The notes beneath the pieces are model-generated. The model saw nothing but the letters and a program-made list of their open reading frames with translations, had not been told where the DNA came from and searched no databases. The position numbers were made by a program, and so were the translations under genes. From Pandoraea sp. ASV26 (GTDB lineage: Bacteria > Pseudomonadota > Gammaproteobacteria > Burkholderiales > Burkholderiaceae), in NCBI RefSeq assembly GCF_016428915.1, contig NZ_JAELTP010000005.1:1-64000 (forward strand): a stretch of DNA of 64,000 bases, in the 5' to 3' direction. Positions 26,900 through 37,364 of this stretch are shown here, one piece after another; position 1 is the stretch's first letter; each line of letters opens with the position of its first letter.

Positions 26900-26987
26900 C
26901 TACGCTCATTTCTCGCCAAGAGTCTTGTACGCGCATGATAAACGCAGAAATCACCTGAAACCGTGCGTAGCTATTGGGTCTCTCACG

Positions 26988-27041
26988 TGCCTTCACACGG
27001 CAGGGGTCACAGGTTCAATCCCTGTACTACCCACCAGATTC
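26988..27041 (+). repeat. attR, right 54-bp direct repeat
   Basis: A duplicate of the tRNA-Val 3' part without the 5' half (acceptor ACTACCC, so one mismatch). It is directly followed by a strong terminator (27043-27072), which would have been the original tRNA terminator before integration. Confidence 0.9.
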
Positions 27042-27042
27042 G

Positions 27043-27072
27043 AAGGGCCGACAATGCGTCGGCCCTTTTTGT
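27043..27072 (+). terminator. Rho-independent terminator right of attR
   Basis: A perfect 10-bp stem, AAGGGCCGAC (27043-27052) with GTCGGCCCTT (27058-27067), and a T-rich tail. It starts one base after the attR repeat, so it is likely the pre-integration tRNA-Val terminator. Confidence 0.8.
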
Positions 27073-27548
27073 TTTCGGCGCCTTCAAGCGTATCGCTGCG
27101 CTTACGCCAACGACGGGAGCACCCCATGCCCCCATCGCCCTCCTCCCCTCAGCGCTTAAATCCCGCTGCGCCGGTCGCACGCACATCCAGTTTCGTCAAC
27201 GAATCAACGACCACCGCATTTCTCCCAGCAGCACCGGTCAGTACACCGGCTGTCGAGGACTTGCTGGACGGATCGGACTAAACGGGGAAACGAGCATCGG
27301 CAGCCGAGCCGCAGCGTTTTCCGAAGCGCACGCACCGCCCGCAAGGAAAGCAGAAAACGTCACTGCAACGCAGTCCCTCGCGCCTGACAAACGCAAAATC
27401 GGAGTCTCGCGCGCCCGTCGCGTTCGCTGAATGCTCGCCCTTGGCATCCCACTGCCGCACGACAGTCGATAAATTATTTCTATTAACTAGAGAAACTCAT
27501 CGACGCCCTCATCCTCCATACCTCCCTCATTACCCGGGCTCACCGAAG

Positions 27549-27572
27549 CCCCGCCTCACTCTGCGGGGTTTT
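27549..27572 (+). terminator. Short hairpin terminator
   Basis: CCCCGC (27549-27554) and GCGGGG (27563-27568) followed by TTTT. It has no obvious upstream gene on this strand, so it may close an unrecognised small transcript starting right of attR. Confidence 0.5.
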
Positions 27573-27600
27573 CCACGAAGTTATGCGGCCCACAGCATCA

Positions 27601-27614
27601 GTCTTATATAAGAC
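27601..27614. promoter_or_regulatory. Perfect 14-bp palindrome upstream of icd
   Basis: GTCTTATATAAGAC, a dyad with no spacer, 144 bases before the icd start. It could be a dimer operator site. Regulator unknown. Confidence 0.4.
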
Positions 27615-27757
27615 CCAAGCATTCACATTACGAAAAGGCATTTCAGTTTTGCCCCCGACCCGTGTCACAATCAGGGAAATTTGTCATGGCAGCGGACTGT
27701 CACCTCAGTCAGCGGCGTTCCCCCACCTTTCCCTGCTTCTTGAATCCGAGACCAGCG

Positions 27758-29998
<2,241 letters not shown>

Positions 29999-30062
29999 GG
30001 TAGCGAAGATACGCGCCGGGCGGTCTGCGAAGACCGCCCGGTAGCACGCGGTAGCATCCAAT

Positions 30063-30090
30063 AAAAAAGCTGGCATATGCCAGCTTTTTT
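30063..30090. terminator. Bidirectional rho-independent terminator between icd and MFS gene
   Basis: A 28-base perfect palindrome, AAAAAAGCTGGCAT with its complement, gives a GC-rich 8-bp core and U-tracts on both strands. It separates two convergent genes. A second hairpin (30016-30041, CCGGGCGGTCT stem) lies just before it. Confidence 0.9.
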
Positions 30091-30184
30091 ATTGGCTTCA
30101 CGCCAATGAAGCGAGAGCGAACGATGCCGCCCCTCGCCTCATCCGATCAATCCGCGAGCAATACGCAGAGAAATACGCGAAAAC

Positions 30185-31495
30185 TCAGCGATTGACCTGT
30201 TCCTTCGATTGCGTGAGTGCGAGCACGGCGCCAAGCGCCAGCGCCGCCGACACGCAGTACATGCCCGCATTGGTGCTTTGCGTCACGTCCTTGAGCCAGC
30301 CGATGACGAACGGGCTCACGAAGCCTGCCAGGTTGCCGATCGAGTTGATCATGCCGATCGCGGCGGCCGCCGAACCGCCCACGAGCAGCGCGCTCGGGTA
30401 GGTCCAGAACACCGGCATCGTGGCAAGCATGCCCGCCGTACCGACTGAGAGCGCCACCATCGCGAGCGGCACATTGTTGCCCCACACGGTACTCAGGTAA
30501 AGGCCGACGGCACCGGCAAACGACACCACGGCGAAGTGCCAGCGGCGCTCACGCGTGCGGTCGGAGCTGCGCGCAACACCGATCATGCTGACCACTGCGC
30601 AGGCGTACGGAATGGCGGTGAGCAGACCGACGTCCAGTGCGCTCTTCACGCCGCTGGCCTTGATGAGCGTCGGCAGGTAGAAGCCAATGCCGTACAGGCC
30701 CATCATGCAGCAGAAGTAGATCGCAGCCATCAGCCACACGCGGCCGTTCGCAAACACCGACGCGACCGAATGCTGCGCCTTGCCCGCGCTGTCCTGCGCG
30801 ATGTTGTGCTCGAGAATCGACTTCTCGTCTTCCGTCAGCCAGGACGCCGCGCGAATGCCATTGGGCAGGTACATCAGCGTGATGACACCGAGAATCACCG
30901 ACGGAATGGCTTCGATGAAAAACAGCCATTGCCAGGCTTTCCAGCCACCCACGTCGTTGAACGCGGCGAGAATCCAGCCAGAGAGCGGGCCGCCGAACAC
31001 GCCCGCGACAGGAATGCCGATCATGAAGAGCGCGTTCATCCGGCCACGGCGCTGGGCCGGGAACCAGTAGGTCAGGTACAGCACGATGCCGGGGAAGAAG
31101 CCCGCCTCGGCCACACCGAGGAAGAAGCGCACGAGGTAGAACTGCGCAGGCGTCTTCACGAGCAGCGTGGCTGCCGAGAGTACGGCCCACGAGATCATGA
31201 TGCGGGCGATCCAGCGGCGCGCACCGACCTTGTGCATGATGATGTTGCTCGGCACCTCGAAGAAGAAGTAGCCGATGAAGAAGATGCCGGCGCCCAGACC
31301 GTAGACGGTCTCGCTGAACTGAAGGTCGTTCAGCATCTGTAGCTTGGCAAAGCCGACGTTCACGCGGTCAAGATAGGCCGCGACGTAACACAGGAAAAGG
31401 AACGGCAACAAACGCCAGGTCGCTTTTGCATAGGCTTGCGCCTCGATCGCGCGCGTCTGCGCGTTGGGTTTGACACCGCTAGCGATAGTACTCAT
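30185..31495 (-). CDS. MFS transporter, anion:cation symporter (ACS) family
   Basis: 436 residues from ATG 31495 with GGAGA just upstream. Twelve membrane segments. ACS features are LCYVAAYLDRVNVGFAKLQM (segment 1 with the DRVN motif), GLGAGIFFIGYFFFEVPSN, ARIMISWAVLS, RFFLGVAEAGFFPGIVLYLTYWFP and RGRMNALFMIGIPVAG. The family imports organic anions such as phthalate, glucarate, tartrate or hydroxyphenylacetate with protons or Na+. No catabolic gene is adjacent, so the substrate is open. It is convergent with icd. The 640-base upstream gap probably holds its promoter. Confidence 0.85.
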   Translation of the reverse strand: MSTIASGVKPNAQTRAIEAQAYAKATWRLLPFLFLCYVAAYLDRVNVGFAKLQMLNDLQFSETVYGLGAGIFFIGYFFFEVPSNIIMHKVGARRWIARIMISWAVLSAATLLVKTPAQFYLVRFFLGVAEAGFFPGIVLYLTYWFPAQRRGRMNALFMIGIPVAGVFGGPLSGWILAAFNDVGGWKAWQWLFFIEAIPSVILGVITLMYLPNGIRAASWLTEDEKSILEHNIAQDSAGKAQHSVASVFANGRVWLMAAIYFCCMMGLYGIGFYLPTLIKASGVKSALDVGLLTAIPYACAVVSMIGVARSSDRTRERRWHFAVVSFAGAVGLYLSTVWGNNVPLAMVALSVGTAGMLATMPVFWTYPSALLVGGSAAAAIGMINSIGNLAGFVSPFVIGWLKDVTQSTNAGMYCVSAALALGAVLALTQSKEQVNR

Positions 31496-32138
31496 GGTCT
31501 CCACTTCGAAGCTTGGCTGCTCATTGAGGCTCAGGCAGCCTGAATCATGACTGCAACGCTGCCTCCGGACCACTCGCACCGATCACGCCGCCTTATCTAC
31601 CCGAGCGCTCTGAAAGACCTCACGGTTCTCGCTGTACAAGAACCGATCACGCGGAGTCCGGAAGCATTGTCTCCGGACGTCGCCCCCGGCGGATGGGCCG
31701 TTGCGCGACGTTTCTCACCCTGCCATCCCCTTTCGTCAACGGGAGGCCGACGGGATTGTAAACCATAGGACACCGGTCGATTTCAAACGCTGACTCGGTC
31801 ATTGGTCACATTCCGAAATTGCAATCGAAGGGAACGTCGGAATGTCGCATTGACACGACGCGACGCGTGGCCTGACACGATGAGACATAACGCGCGACGC
31901 GAACGTCGCAATGCCGCACGAGGCGGCGCAATCGGCGACTGACATGCGTATCGCCATAGGGCGGCGTCTGAAAAACGATCGAAAATTCGTAACGCAGCCC
32001 CCTGACAGGCGAGCGGCTTAGCGCGTAATCTTGAGGTTTTCAGGTCGCATCAAGCGGTGCATGGCGATGCCTGTCGTGAGGTCGGCGACACGCCGCGCGA
32101 GACCTGCCATCGAGACATTTTCCGAATCGCGAATCGCC
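31496..32138. other. Divergent intergenic region
   Basis: It separates the ACS transporter and the PhzF gene. The ORFs here (31547-31768 and the 5' extension from 32031) have poor composition and no ribosome site. I see no clear operator or terminator. Confidence 0.4.
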
Positions 32139-33038
32139 ATGACGTCACACGCTCCGCTCTCCCTTCCCGCTCCGGCGACAGTCTCGCTGGTCAGTGTCTT
32201 TCCGGCGGCAGAAAACGGGGGCAATCCGGCGCCCATCGTGCTCGATGCGGATGCCATGAGCGCAGACGACATGCGTGCCGTGGCCGCGCACTACGGCCAC
32301 GAAAGTGCTTTCGTGATGACCCCGGCCCATGCGGGTAACGCCTGGCGTTTTCGTTTCTTCGTGCCGAATCACGAGATGGAGATGTGCGGCCACGCGACGC
32401 TGGGCGCGTTGTGGGTGTTGCGTCGTGCCGGACGATGGGACGGCAGCCCCGTCACCATCGAAACGCTCAGCGGACCCGTCGAAGGCCGGCTCGCGGCCGA
32501 TGGCGAACATATCGAAGTGAGTCAGCCGTCGGGGCGCACCGAGCCGATCATCGACGCCAGCGCCATCGCGGCCATTTGCGCTGCGTTGCGCATCTCACCG
32601 GACGACATCGCCCTCGAAGGCATTTGCAACGCTGCGACCAGCCGCGTGAAGACGCTGGTGCCGTTGCGCAGCGTCGAGCAGTTGCAGGCGTTGACGCCCG
32701 ACTTCACGGTCATGCTCGCCACCTGCGACGCCATCGGGTCCACGGGCCTGTACCCCTGTGCCCGCGAAGACGTTGGCGACGGACGTGCACTGCCGGTGTT
32801 GCAAGCGCGTCAGTTCCCGCGCTCGTCCGGCTATCCGGAAGATGCGGCAACCGGCATTGCGGCGGCCGCCCTGCTCTATGGCGCACGCCGTTACGGCTGG
32901 CTGGCGCCCGGCGAGCGCGGTGTCGTCGTGCGTCAGGGCGTGGCGATGGGTCATCCCTCGGCCATCACCGTGACGCTGCGCGATCCGCTCGACGCTGCCG
33001 TCGGCTGCTGGATCAGCGGTGACGTGCACGCAATGTGA
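32139..33038 (+). CDS. PhzF family isomerase/epimerase-like protein
   Basis: 299 residues from ATG 32139 (MTSHAPLSL); earlier in-frame ATGs at 32061-32067 would add Arg-rich sequence. The diaminopimelate-epimerase fold has two similar halves. The family Glu is Glu55 in HYGHESAFV, with GNPAPIVL upstream, NHEMEMCGHATLGALWVL, and SSGYPEDAATGIAAAALLYG in the second half. PhzF proper isomerises dihydro-3-hydroxyanthranilate in phenazine synthesis, but no other phz genes are here. Most lone homologues have unknown substrates. The last 26 bases overlap the 3' end of the convergent MFS gene. Confidence 0.8.
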   Translation: MTSHAPLSLPAPATVSLVSVFPAAENGGNPAPIVLDADAMSADDMRAVAAHYGHESAFVMTPAHAGNAWRFRFFVPNHEMEMCGHATLGALWVLRRAGRWDGSPVTIETLSGPVEGRLAADGEHIEVSQPSGRTEPIIDASAIAAICAALRISPDDIALEGICNAATSRVKTLVPLRSVEQLQALTPDFTVMLATCDAIGSTGLYPCAREDVGDGRALPVLQARQFPRSSGYPEDAATGIAAAALLYGARRYGWLAPGERGVVVRQGVAMGHPSAITVTLRDPLDAAVGCWISGDVHAM

Positions 33039-34239
33039 CGACCACCATCACGCCGAGCACCGCCGCCACCGCGCCGCACAGGAACACTGCGCGATAGCCG
33101 AAAGGATTCGCTACCGCCCCGGCAAGCGGGCCGGTCAGCAGAATGGCGACGTCCTGAAACGCGGCATACGTGCCCAGACTCGTGCCGCGGCTTGCGGCCG
33201 GTGCACGCTTGACCACTTCGATCCCGAGCGACGGAAAGATCAGCGACGCCCCTGCGCCGGCCAACGCCGTACCGAGCAACGCCAGCCATGCGACCGGCGC
33301 TTGCCAGACGAGCAGCAGTCCGATCGCTTCGACCGCCAGCGAGACTTGTGCAACGCGCAGATTGCCGAAGCGTTCGGGCCAGCGTCCGCCGATCAGGCGC
33401 ATCAACACGAACGCCAGACCGAATGCCGAGAGTGCGATAGCCGCGCCCGACCAGCGCGAGGCGTCGAAGTACAGCACCACAAACGCGCCGATCACGGCGA
33501 ATCCCACGCCTTGCAGCGCCAGCGCAAGCCCCGGCAGGAACACGATGCGCAGCACCTGCGAATACGCCAGCGCGCCGCCGGCGTGATGCACGGGGGCGAC
33601 GCCGGGAATGCGCGAGATGACCGCCCAGCCGGCCAGCGGCAGCAAGCCGATGGCAATGGCAACGCCTGCGAGCGTCGCGCTGCCGTAGAGCGCCAGTCCC
33701 AGCGGTGCGCCGACGGCGAAGCCGCCGAACACGGCAGCGCCGGTCCACGACATCACGCGGCCTGATTGCGCAGCGCCCAGGCTACCGATGGCCCACGTCA
33801 GCGTGCCGGTAATGCAAAGGCTTTCGCCCACGCCGAGCAACAGGCGTGCGATCGTGAGCACACCGAGTCGCGGCGCGGGTGCGAACGTCACCAGGCTGGT
33901 CACCAGCAATGCGATACCGGACAGGCCGACGAACACCAGCCCGCGAGTCAGCGCGACGCGCGCACCGCGCTGGTCGGCGGTACGTCCGGCAAACTTGCGC
34001 GTGAGCACGGTCGCGAGCGACTGGATACCCACGGCGAACCCGACAATGACGTTGTGATACCCGAGCGTGTCGTGCACGAACAGCGGCACGACCGAGAGCG
34101 ACATGCCGATGGTCAGGCAGGCGAGGAAGACGTTGAGCGAGAAACGCACGAGCAACGCCGTAGCGTTGGCAGGCGCGGCGGCCGCGTGGGGGGCCGCTTG
34201 CTTGGCTGAATCAGCCGATGCAGTAGAAGACGACGACAT
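33013..34239 (-). CDS. MFS transporter, YhhS/arabinose-efflux-like
   Basis: 408 residues from ATG 34239 (MSSSSTASADSAK); a longer frame reaching 34530 lacks membrane-protein character and was excluded. About 12 membrane segments with IGMSLSVVPLFVHDTLGY, GIQSLATVLTRKFAGRTADQRGAR (motif A), LLLGVGESLCITGTLTWAIG, and AGAGASLIFPSLGIEVVKR. These match the YhhS/YfcJ group of uncharacterised DHA1 exporters. It is a close paralogue of the gene at 42490-43710, sharing the same motifs in the same order. Both have an AACGCTTA element upstream. The 3' end overlaps phzF. Substrate unknown. Confidence 0.8.
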   Translation of the reverse strand: MSSSSTASADSAKQAAPHAAAAPANATALLVRFSLNVFLACLTIGMSLSVVPLFVHDTLGYHNVIVGFAVGIQSLATVLTRKFAGRTADQRGARVALTRGLVFVGLSGIALLVTSLVTFAPAPRLGVLTIARLLLGVGESLCITGTLTWAIGSLGAAQSGRVMSWTGAAVFGGFAVGAPLGLALYGSATLAGVAIAIGLLPLAGWAVISRIPGVAPVHHAGGALAYSQVLRIVFLPGLALALQGVGFAVIGAFVVLYFDASRWSGAAIALSAFGLAFVLMRLIGGRWPERFGNLRVAQVSLAVEAIGLLLVWQAPVAWLALLGTALAGAGASLIFPSLGIEVVKRAPAASRGTSLGTYAAFQDVAILLTGPLAGAVANPFGYRAVFLCGAVAAVLGVMVVVTLRARHR

Positions 34240-34708
34240 GCGAGAAGACTCCAGGGATGCCGGCGGGCGCACTAACGTCAGGTGCGAACCGGCGAACGAA
34301 CGACCGCGACAGGGGCGTCGGTGCCAACAGGCGGTACAGGCAGATCGGAGGAGAAGGCGCTTGTGGCGCGTAGAAAACCGGGGGGATAGCGCTGAATGGG
34401 CAGCCCGGTGTTCACGACGAACGCACGCCCCTCGACCAACGAGCCGGATTGACCGGCCGCTGTCGCGGAGAATGCGTTGGTTCACGTGAACGCTTACGTG
34501 GCATCGGCGGAAAACATCACCGCTTACCAAAAATCAGTTTGCATTCTAGCCACGCTCATAGCGTTACGCAAGATGCGTTCTAGCGTTCACATGTTGCGGC
34601 GGCGTAGTCCATCGGCTGTCAATCGATCGGGTCGGTGTCCTTCGCGCGGCGGGTGGCCTGCCTTGATGGTTTGCGGCAGCGCCGACGCCGACCGATGCTT
34701 TGCGCCCC
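34240..34708. other. Intergenic region with a 12-bp palindrome
   Basis: No credible gene. GTTCACGTGAAC (34480-34491) is a perfect dyad, directly followed by GCTTACGTG, so the stretch also reads GTGAACGCTTACG, similar to a sequence upstream of the paralogous MFS gene (43835-43846). It probably carries the promoter and operator of the MFS gene. Confidence 0.4.
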
Positions 34709-35359
34709 TTAGCCGTCTGCGCGCAACAGCCCCCAGCACAAGCGGTAAAGCTCGTCTTCGAACTCGGGCGTGCCAAGCAATGGAGAGTCTTCGAGGGCGG
34801 CCGAGCGCAGCGTACCCATGACAGCGCGCGTGAGCACGAAGACGGTGGCAGCGGTGGGCGGACGCATCTCGGGCGCGTCGCGCCGCGACATGGCAACGGC
34901 GATATGTTCGGCCGCCTCGCGCATGGCCTGCATGATGTTCTCGTGATGATCGAGTTGCCACGCCATCTTGATGAGCGAGCGCTTCACGCGCCCGCCTGCG
35001 CCGAACGCTTCGATAAGCACGCGTAGCCGTTCGCGAATCACGCGCTCGGGATCCGCGCCTTCTTCGGCAGCACGGGCGATGCGTTCGTTGAGTTCATCCA
35101 TGACCCGGCGACGTTCGCGCGCAATCATGGCCAGCAGAATCGCCTCTTTGGTCGGGAAGTACTGGTAAAGCGTGCCGATGGAGAAACCCGCCTTGCGGGC
35201 GATGCGATTGGTGGTGAGCGCTGCCTCCCCTTCTTCGTCGAGAACCTGAGCAGTGGCTTCGAAAATGGTCTCGACGGTGTGTTGTGCGCGGGCCTGCATC
35301 GGCCGCTTTCGCATGGCAGACGGGGCGCTCGGGGTCGTGGGCGGCTTGGGTGAGGACAT
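34709..35359 (-). CDS. TetR/AcrR family transcriptional regulator
   Basis: 216 residues. The N-terminal helix-turn-helix spans about 22-68: ARAQHTVETIFEATAQVL, TTNRIARKAGFSIGTLYQYF and PTKEAILLAM. The C-terminal ligand domain is helical and unassigned. The start is ATG 35359; an internal Met at residue 16 is an alternative. It is divergent from the putative metal-dependent hydrolase gene with a 164-bp spacer, so it likely controls that gene and itself. A TGAAT-N9-ATTCA inverted repeat lies in the spacer. Ligand unknown. Confidence 0.85.
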   Translation of the reverse strand: MSSPKPPTTPSAPSAMRKRPMQARAQHTVETIFEATAQVLDEEGEAALTTNRIARKAGFSIGTLYQYFPTKEAILLAMIARERRRVMDELNERIARAAEEGADPERVIRERLRVLIEAFGAGGRVKRSLIKMAWQLDHHENIMQAMREAAEHIAVAMSRRDAPEMRPPTAATVFVLTRAVMGTLRSAALEDSPLLGTPEFEDELYRLCWGLLRADG

Positions 35360-35406
35360 ATCGAAAACCTGAGCAGGAAGCGAGTTGCGGCAAGACGCCT
35401 GGAAAA

Positions 35407-35425
35407 TGAATAATGCTCACATTCA
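35407..35425. promoter_or_regulatory. Candidate TetR operator
   Basis: TGAAT (35407-35411), nine bases, ATTCA (35421-35425). It sits 47 bases before the regulator start and about 100 before the hydrolase start. The pattern is common for TetR sites but short, so chance is possible. Confidence 0.35.
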
Positions 35426-35523
35426 CGACGAAACTCAAGTGATGGCGACAAAGCAGGTCTTCCGCATTATCGGAAGCCGCGGAATTTTTGAATTCGCCCT
35501 TACCGCCGGAGAGGCAAGACATC

Positions 35524-36363
35524 ATGAGCAACGACATTTCCGCCCTGACCGTACGCAAACTGACTGTCGATCTGGCCAGTGGGTTCGAACGCCATTGGCA
35601 CAGCGGCGATGCGTATCGCACGATGTATTACAACGCGCTGTCGATGAGCTTCCCCGTCGGCGAGCAGTCGTTCATCGACTCGGTACGCGACACGATGGAT
35701 CGTCTGCCCGACGATGCCCGCTACGACAAGCTGCGCGCCGACATCGCCCAGTTCATCGGACAGGAAGCAACGCATCGTCACTTGCACAGCCAGTACAACG
35801 CTCAACTGACCAAGCAAGGACTGGTCAATCACTGGGAAAACTGGGCGACGACGCGCATTCAGTGGGCACGTCGCCGCAAGCTCTCGCCGATGTATATGCT
35901 CGCGGTAACGGCAGCTTACGAGCACTGCACCGCAGTGTTCGGCGATGGCGCACTACGTTACGACCGCTGGCTCGCAAAGGCAGAGCCGAAGATGCGCCTG
36001 ATGTGGCGCTGGCACGCCGCCGAGGAAACCGAACACAAGGCCGTGGCGTTCGATCTGTATCGCGCACTCGGAGGCAGCGAGCTTCAACGCATCCTCACCT
36101 ATGTCTACGTGCTGTTCATGTTCGCACTGGAAAGCCACGCGCAAACAATCAACAACCTTTGGCACGACGGCACGCTCTTCAAACTCCGCACCTGGTGGGG
36201 ATTCACCACGATGTTCTTCGGACGTGATGGCGTCGTCTGGCGTAGCACCTTGCCAATGCTCAAATACCTCTCGCCCTCGTTTCACCCGAATCGCCATGGC
36301 GACCCCAAGCTCGCCGAAAACTGGCTCGAAGCGCATAACGCCAGTTGGCGTGCTGTTCGGTAA
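35524..36363 (+). CDS. Predicted metal-dependent hydrolase (PF10118-like)
   Basis: 279 residues from ATG 35524 with GGAGAGG nine bases upstream. Conserved-looking acidic and His motifs that fit a di-metal helical protein are [21 protein letters not shown] then ATHRHLH (E-x-x-H), [16 protein letters not shown], and [20 protein letters not shown] (E-x-x-H). The membrane-like stretch [13 protein letters not shown] and the motif [13 protein letters not shown] follow. These recall the uncharacterised PF10118 family, sometimes described as ferritin-like or hydrolase-like. The reaction is unknown. The divergent TetR gene suggests induction by a ligand or stress. Confidence 0.75.
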   Translation: MSNDISALTVRKLTVDLASGFERHWHSGDAYRTMYYNALSMSFPVGEQSFIDSVRDTMDRLPDDARYDKLRADIAQFIGQEATHRHLHSQYNAQLTKQGLVNHWENWATTRIQWARRRKLSPMYMLAVTAAYEHCTAVFGDGALRYDRWLAKAEPKMRLMWRWHAAEETEHKAVAFDLYRALGGSELQRILTYVYVLFMFALESHAQTINNLWHDGTLFKLRTWWGFTTMFFGRDGVVWRSTLPMLKYLSPSFHPNRHGDPKLAENWLEAHNASWRAVR

Positions 36364-36416
36364 TTCGTTGGCCTGCCTCTGACGGCTGACCTCCGCTTGA
36401 CTCAGCGGTCGGCCGC

Positions 36417-36628
36417 CGGGCCGGTACCCGTTTTCGTCGCTCCACGAAATTCGCTTTGGAAAACGGGTACCGGCCCGACGGCACGAAACACGCCTTCGCA
36501 TCGTCGCAACCCATCCCCCTTACCACCTCGCGTCCCTCCCCATCCCCATCGTCACGACGACACCCGCCCTTCAAGCGCCAAGGGTCTCGCCGCCCGTCCC
36601 CACGTGCTTCGCAACTGCTGGGGCCCGA
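36417..36628 (+). repeat. Hairpin-headed repeat, copy A
   Basis: It starts with a perfect 19-bp stem (36417-36435 with 36459-36477) around a 23-nt loop (36436-36458). An anchor GTCACGACGACACCC follows at 36551-36565, then a 33-nt block at 36596-36628. All three parts recur in copy B in the same order and at nearly the same spacing, in inverted orientation. The ORFs reading through are Arg/Pro/Ser-rich and look spurious. Type of element unknown. Confidence 0.8.
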
Positions 36629-36887
36629 GCGACGAGACCCTCGACACCCCATCAGTACCTCCACCTCCCAGTCCACACACTCCGCGGCTACCGACAACGC
36701 TGCAACACCCTCCGTGACCCAGGAGCATCGCGCATTTCGCGACGGCACCCGCGACTAACAGTCCGCAAATTCCGTAGCTGCCGACGTCGTTGCCACACCG
36801 TTGGTGGTATCGGCACATCCGTATTTCACGGCAACGCTTGCAAACAGGGCGTGGGAAGTGCTTGGGGGATGACGAGGCGCTCGACGA

Positions 36888-37104
36888 TCGGGCCCCAGCA
36901 GTTGCGAAGCACGTGGGGACGATCGGCGAGAGCCTGGGCGCATGAGTCGAGGGTGTCGTCGTGACGGTAAGGCGGGCGGTCGTGGGGGCGTGCGTATTGG
37001 GGGAGGTTGCGTCGCAGCGGTGGCATGGAGATGGCCGTCGGCGGGGTCCCCGTTTTCCAAAGCGAATTTCGTGGAGCGACGAAAACGGGGACCCCGGCGA
37101 CGGC
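36888..37104 (-). repeat. Hairpin-headed repeat, copy B (inverted)
   Basis: On the minus strand it starts with a 24-bp stem (37034-37057 with 37081-37104, one mismatch) and the same 23-nt loop (37058-37080) as copy A. The stem bases differ from copy A outside GTTTTC/GAAAAC but still pair. The anchor lies at 36951-36965 and the identical 33-nt block at 36888-36920. The two copies flank a 259-bp centre with no gene. Confidence 0.8.
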
Positions 37105-37188
37105 AGACCACAGCGGCATGCAAGGGGTAAAGCGCCGGTGTTAACCCGAAAATTGTGCCGTCGACAACGGAATACCGAGTATCAAAGC

Positions 37189-37206
37189 CACGTGATATGT
37201 CACGTG
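37189..37206. promoter_or_regulatory. Inverted repeat upstream of porin gene
   Basis: CACGTGA, four bases, TCACGTG (37189-37206), about 160 bases before the porin start, followed by an AT-rich TGATAATAATGAT patch. It is a candidate operator or part of the porin promoter region. Confidence 0.4.
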
Positions 37207-37364
37207 AGGCATCTTGATAATAATGATCACGCCTCAATGCAGCACCGATACCCGCGCGAAGCGAAGTCAGTGTGTCAATGACTCAGGCGTGCCCCCTTGC
37301 ACTCTTCGGTGAATAAGAGAAGTTCAGAGGCACGCACAAACTAAAACGAGACGGAGACACATTC

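Larger units (their letters stand above)
21504..27041. mobile_element. Small tRNA-Val-integrated genomic island, 5.5 kb
   Basis: Bounded by a 54-bp direct repeat covering the 3' half of tRNA-Val plus five bases (21504-21557 and 26988-27041, one mismatch). It contains a tyrosine integrase at the distal end, a broken DUF6680 gene, an unknown protein with an EVK motif, a DUF4062 protein and two tiny ORFs. It has no conjugation, replication or phage structural genes. The DUF4062 part is visibly more AT-rich than the flanking chromosome. The integrase is frameshifted, so the element is probably fixed unless helped in trans. Confidence 0.85.
27073..27757. other. Intergenic region before icd
   Basis: No convincing gene. 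A 51-codon ORF at 27126-27281 (starts MPPSPSSPQRL, Pro/Ser/Thr-rich) has no clear ribosome site. A hairpin with a T4 tail lies at 27549-27572 (CCCCGC/GCGGGG). The icd promoter should be in the AT-richer last 150 bases. Confidence 0.4.

Noticed and set aside
21504-27041. Prophage or integrative conjugative element
   Set aside because: No structural, replication, relaxase or type-IV secretion genes; too small. A satellite-type island fits better.
32139-33038. Phenazine biosynthesis cluster
   Set aside because: PhzF-like protein is alone; no phzA-E or phzG neighbours are present.
36417-37104. CRISPR array or retron as explanation of the hairpin repeats
   Set aside because: Only two inverted copies with no regular spacers; no Cas or reverse transcriptase gene in the window.
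36397-37281. Several 90-160-codon ORFs on both strands across the hairpin repeats
   Set aside because: They share peptides only because the repeat is duplicated (for example NSLWKTG and PHVLRNCWGP); frames cross the hairpins, so they are by-products of the repeat.
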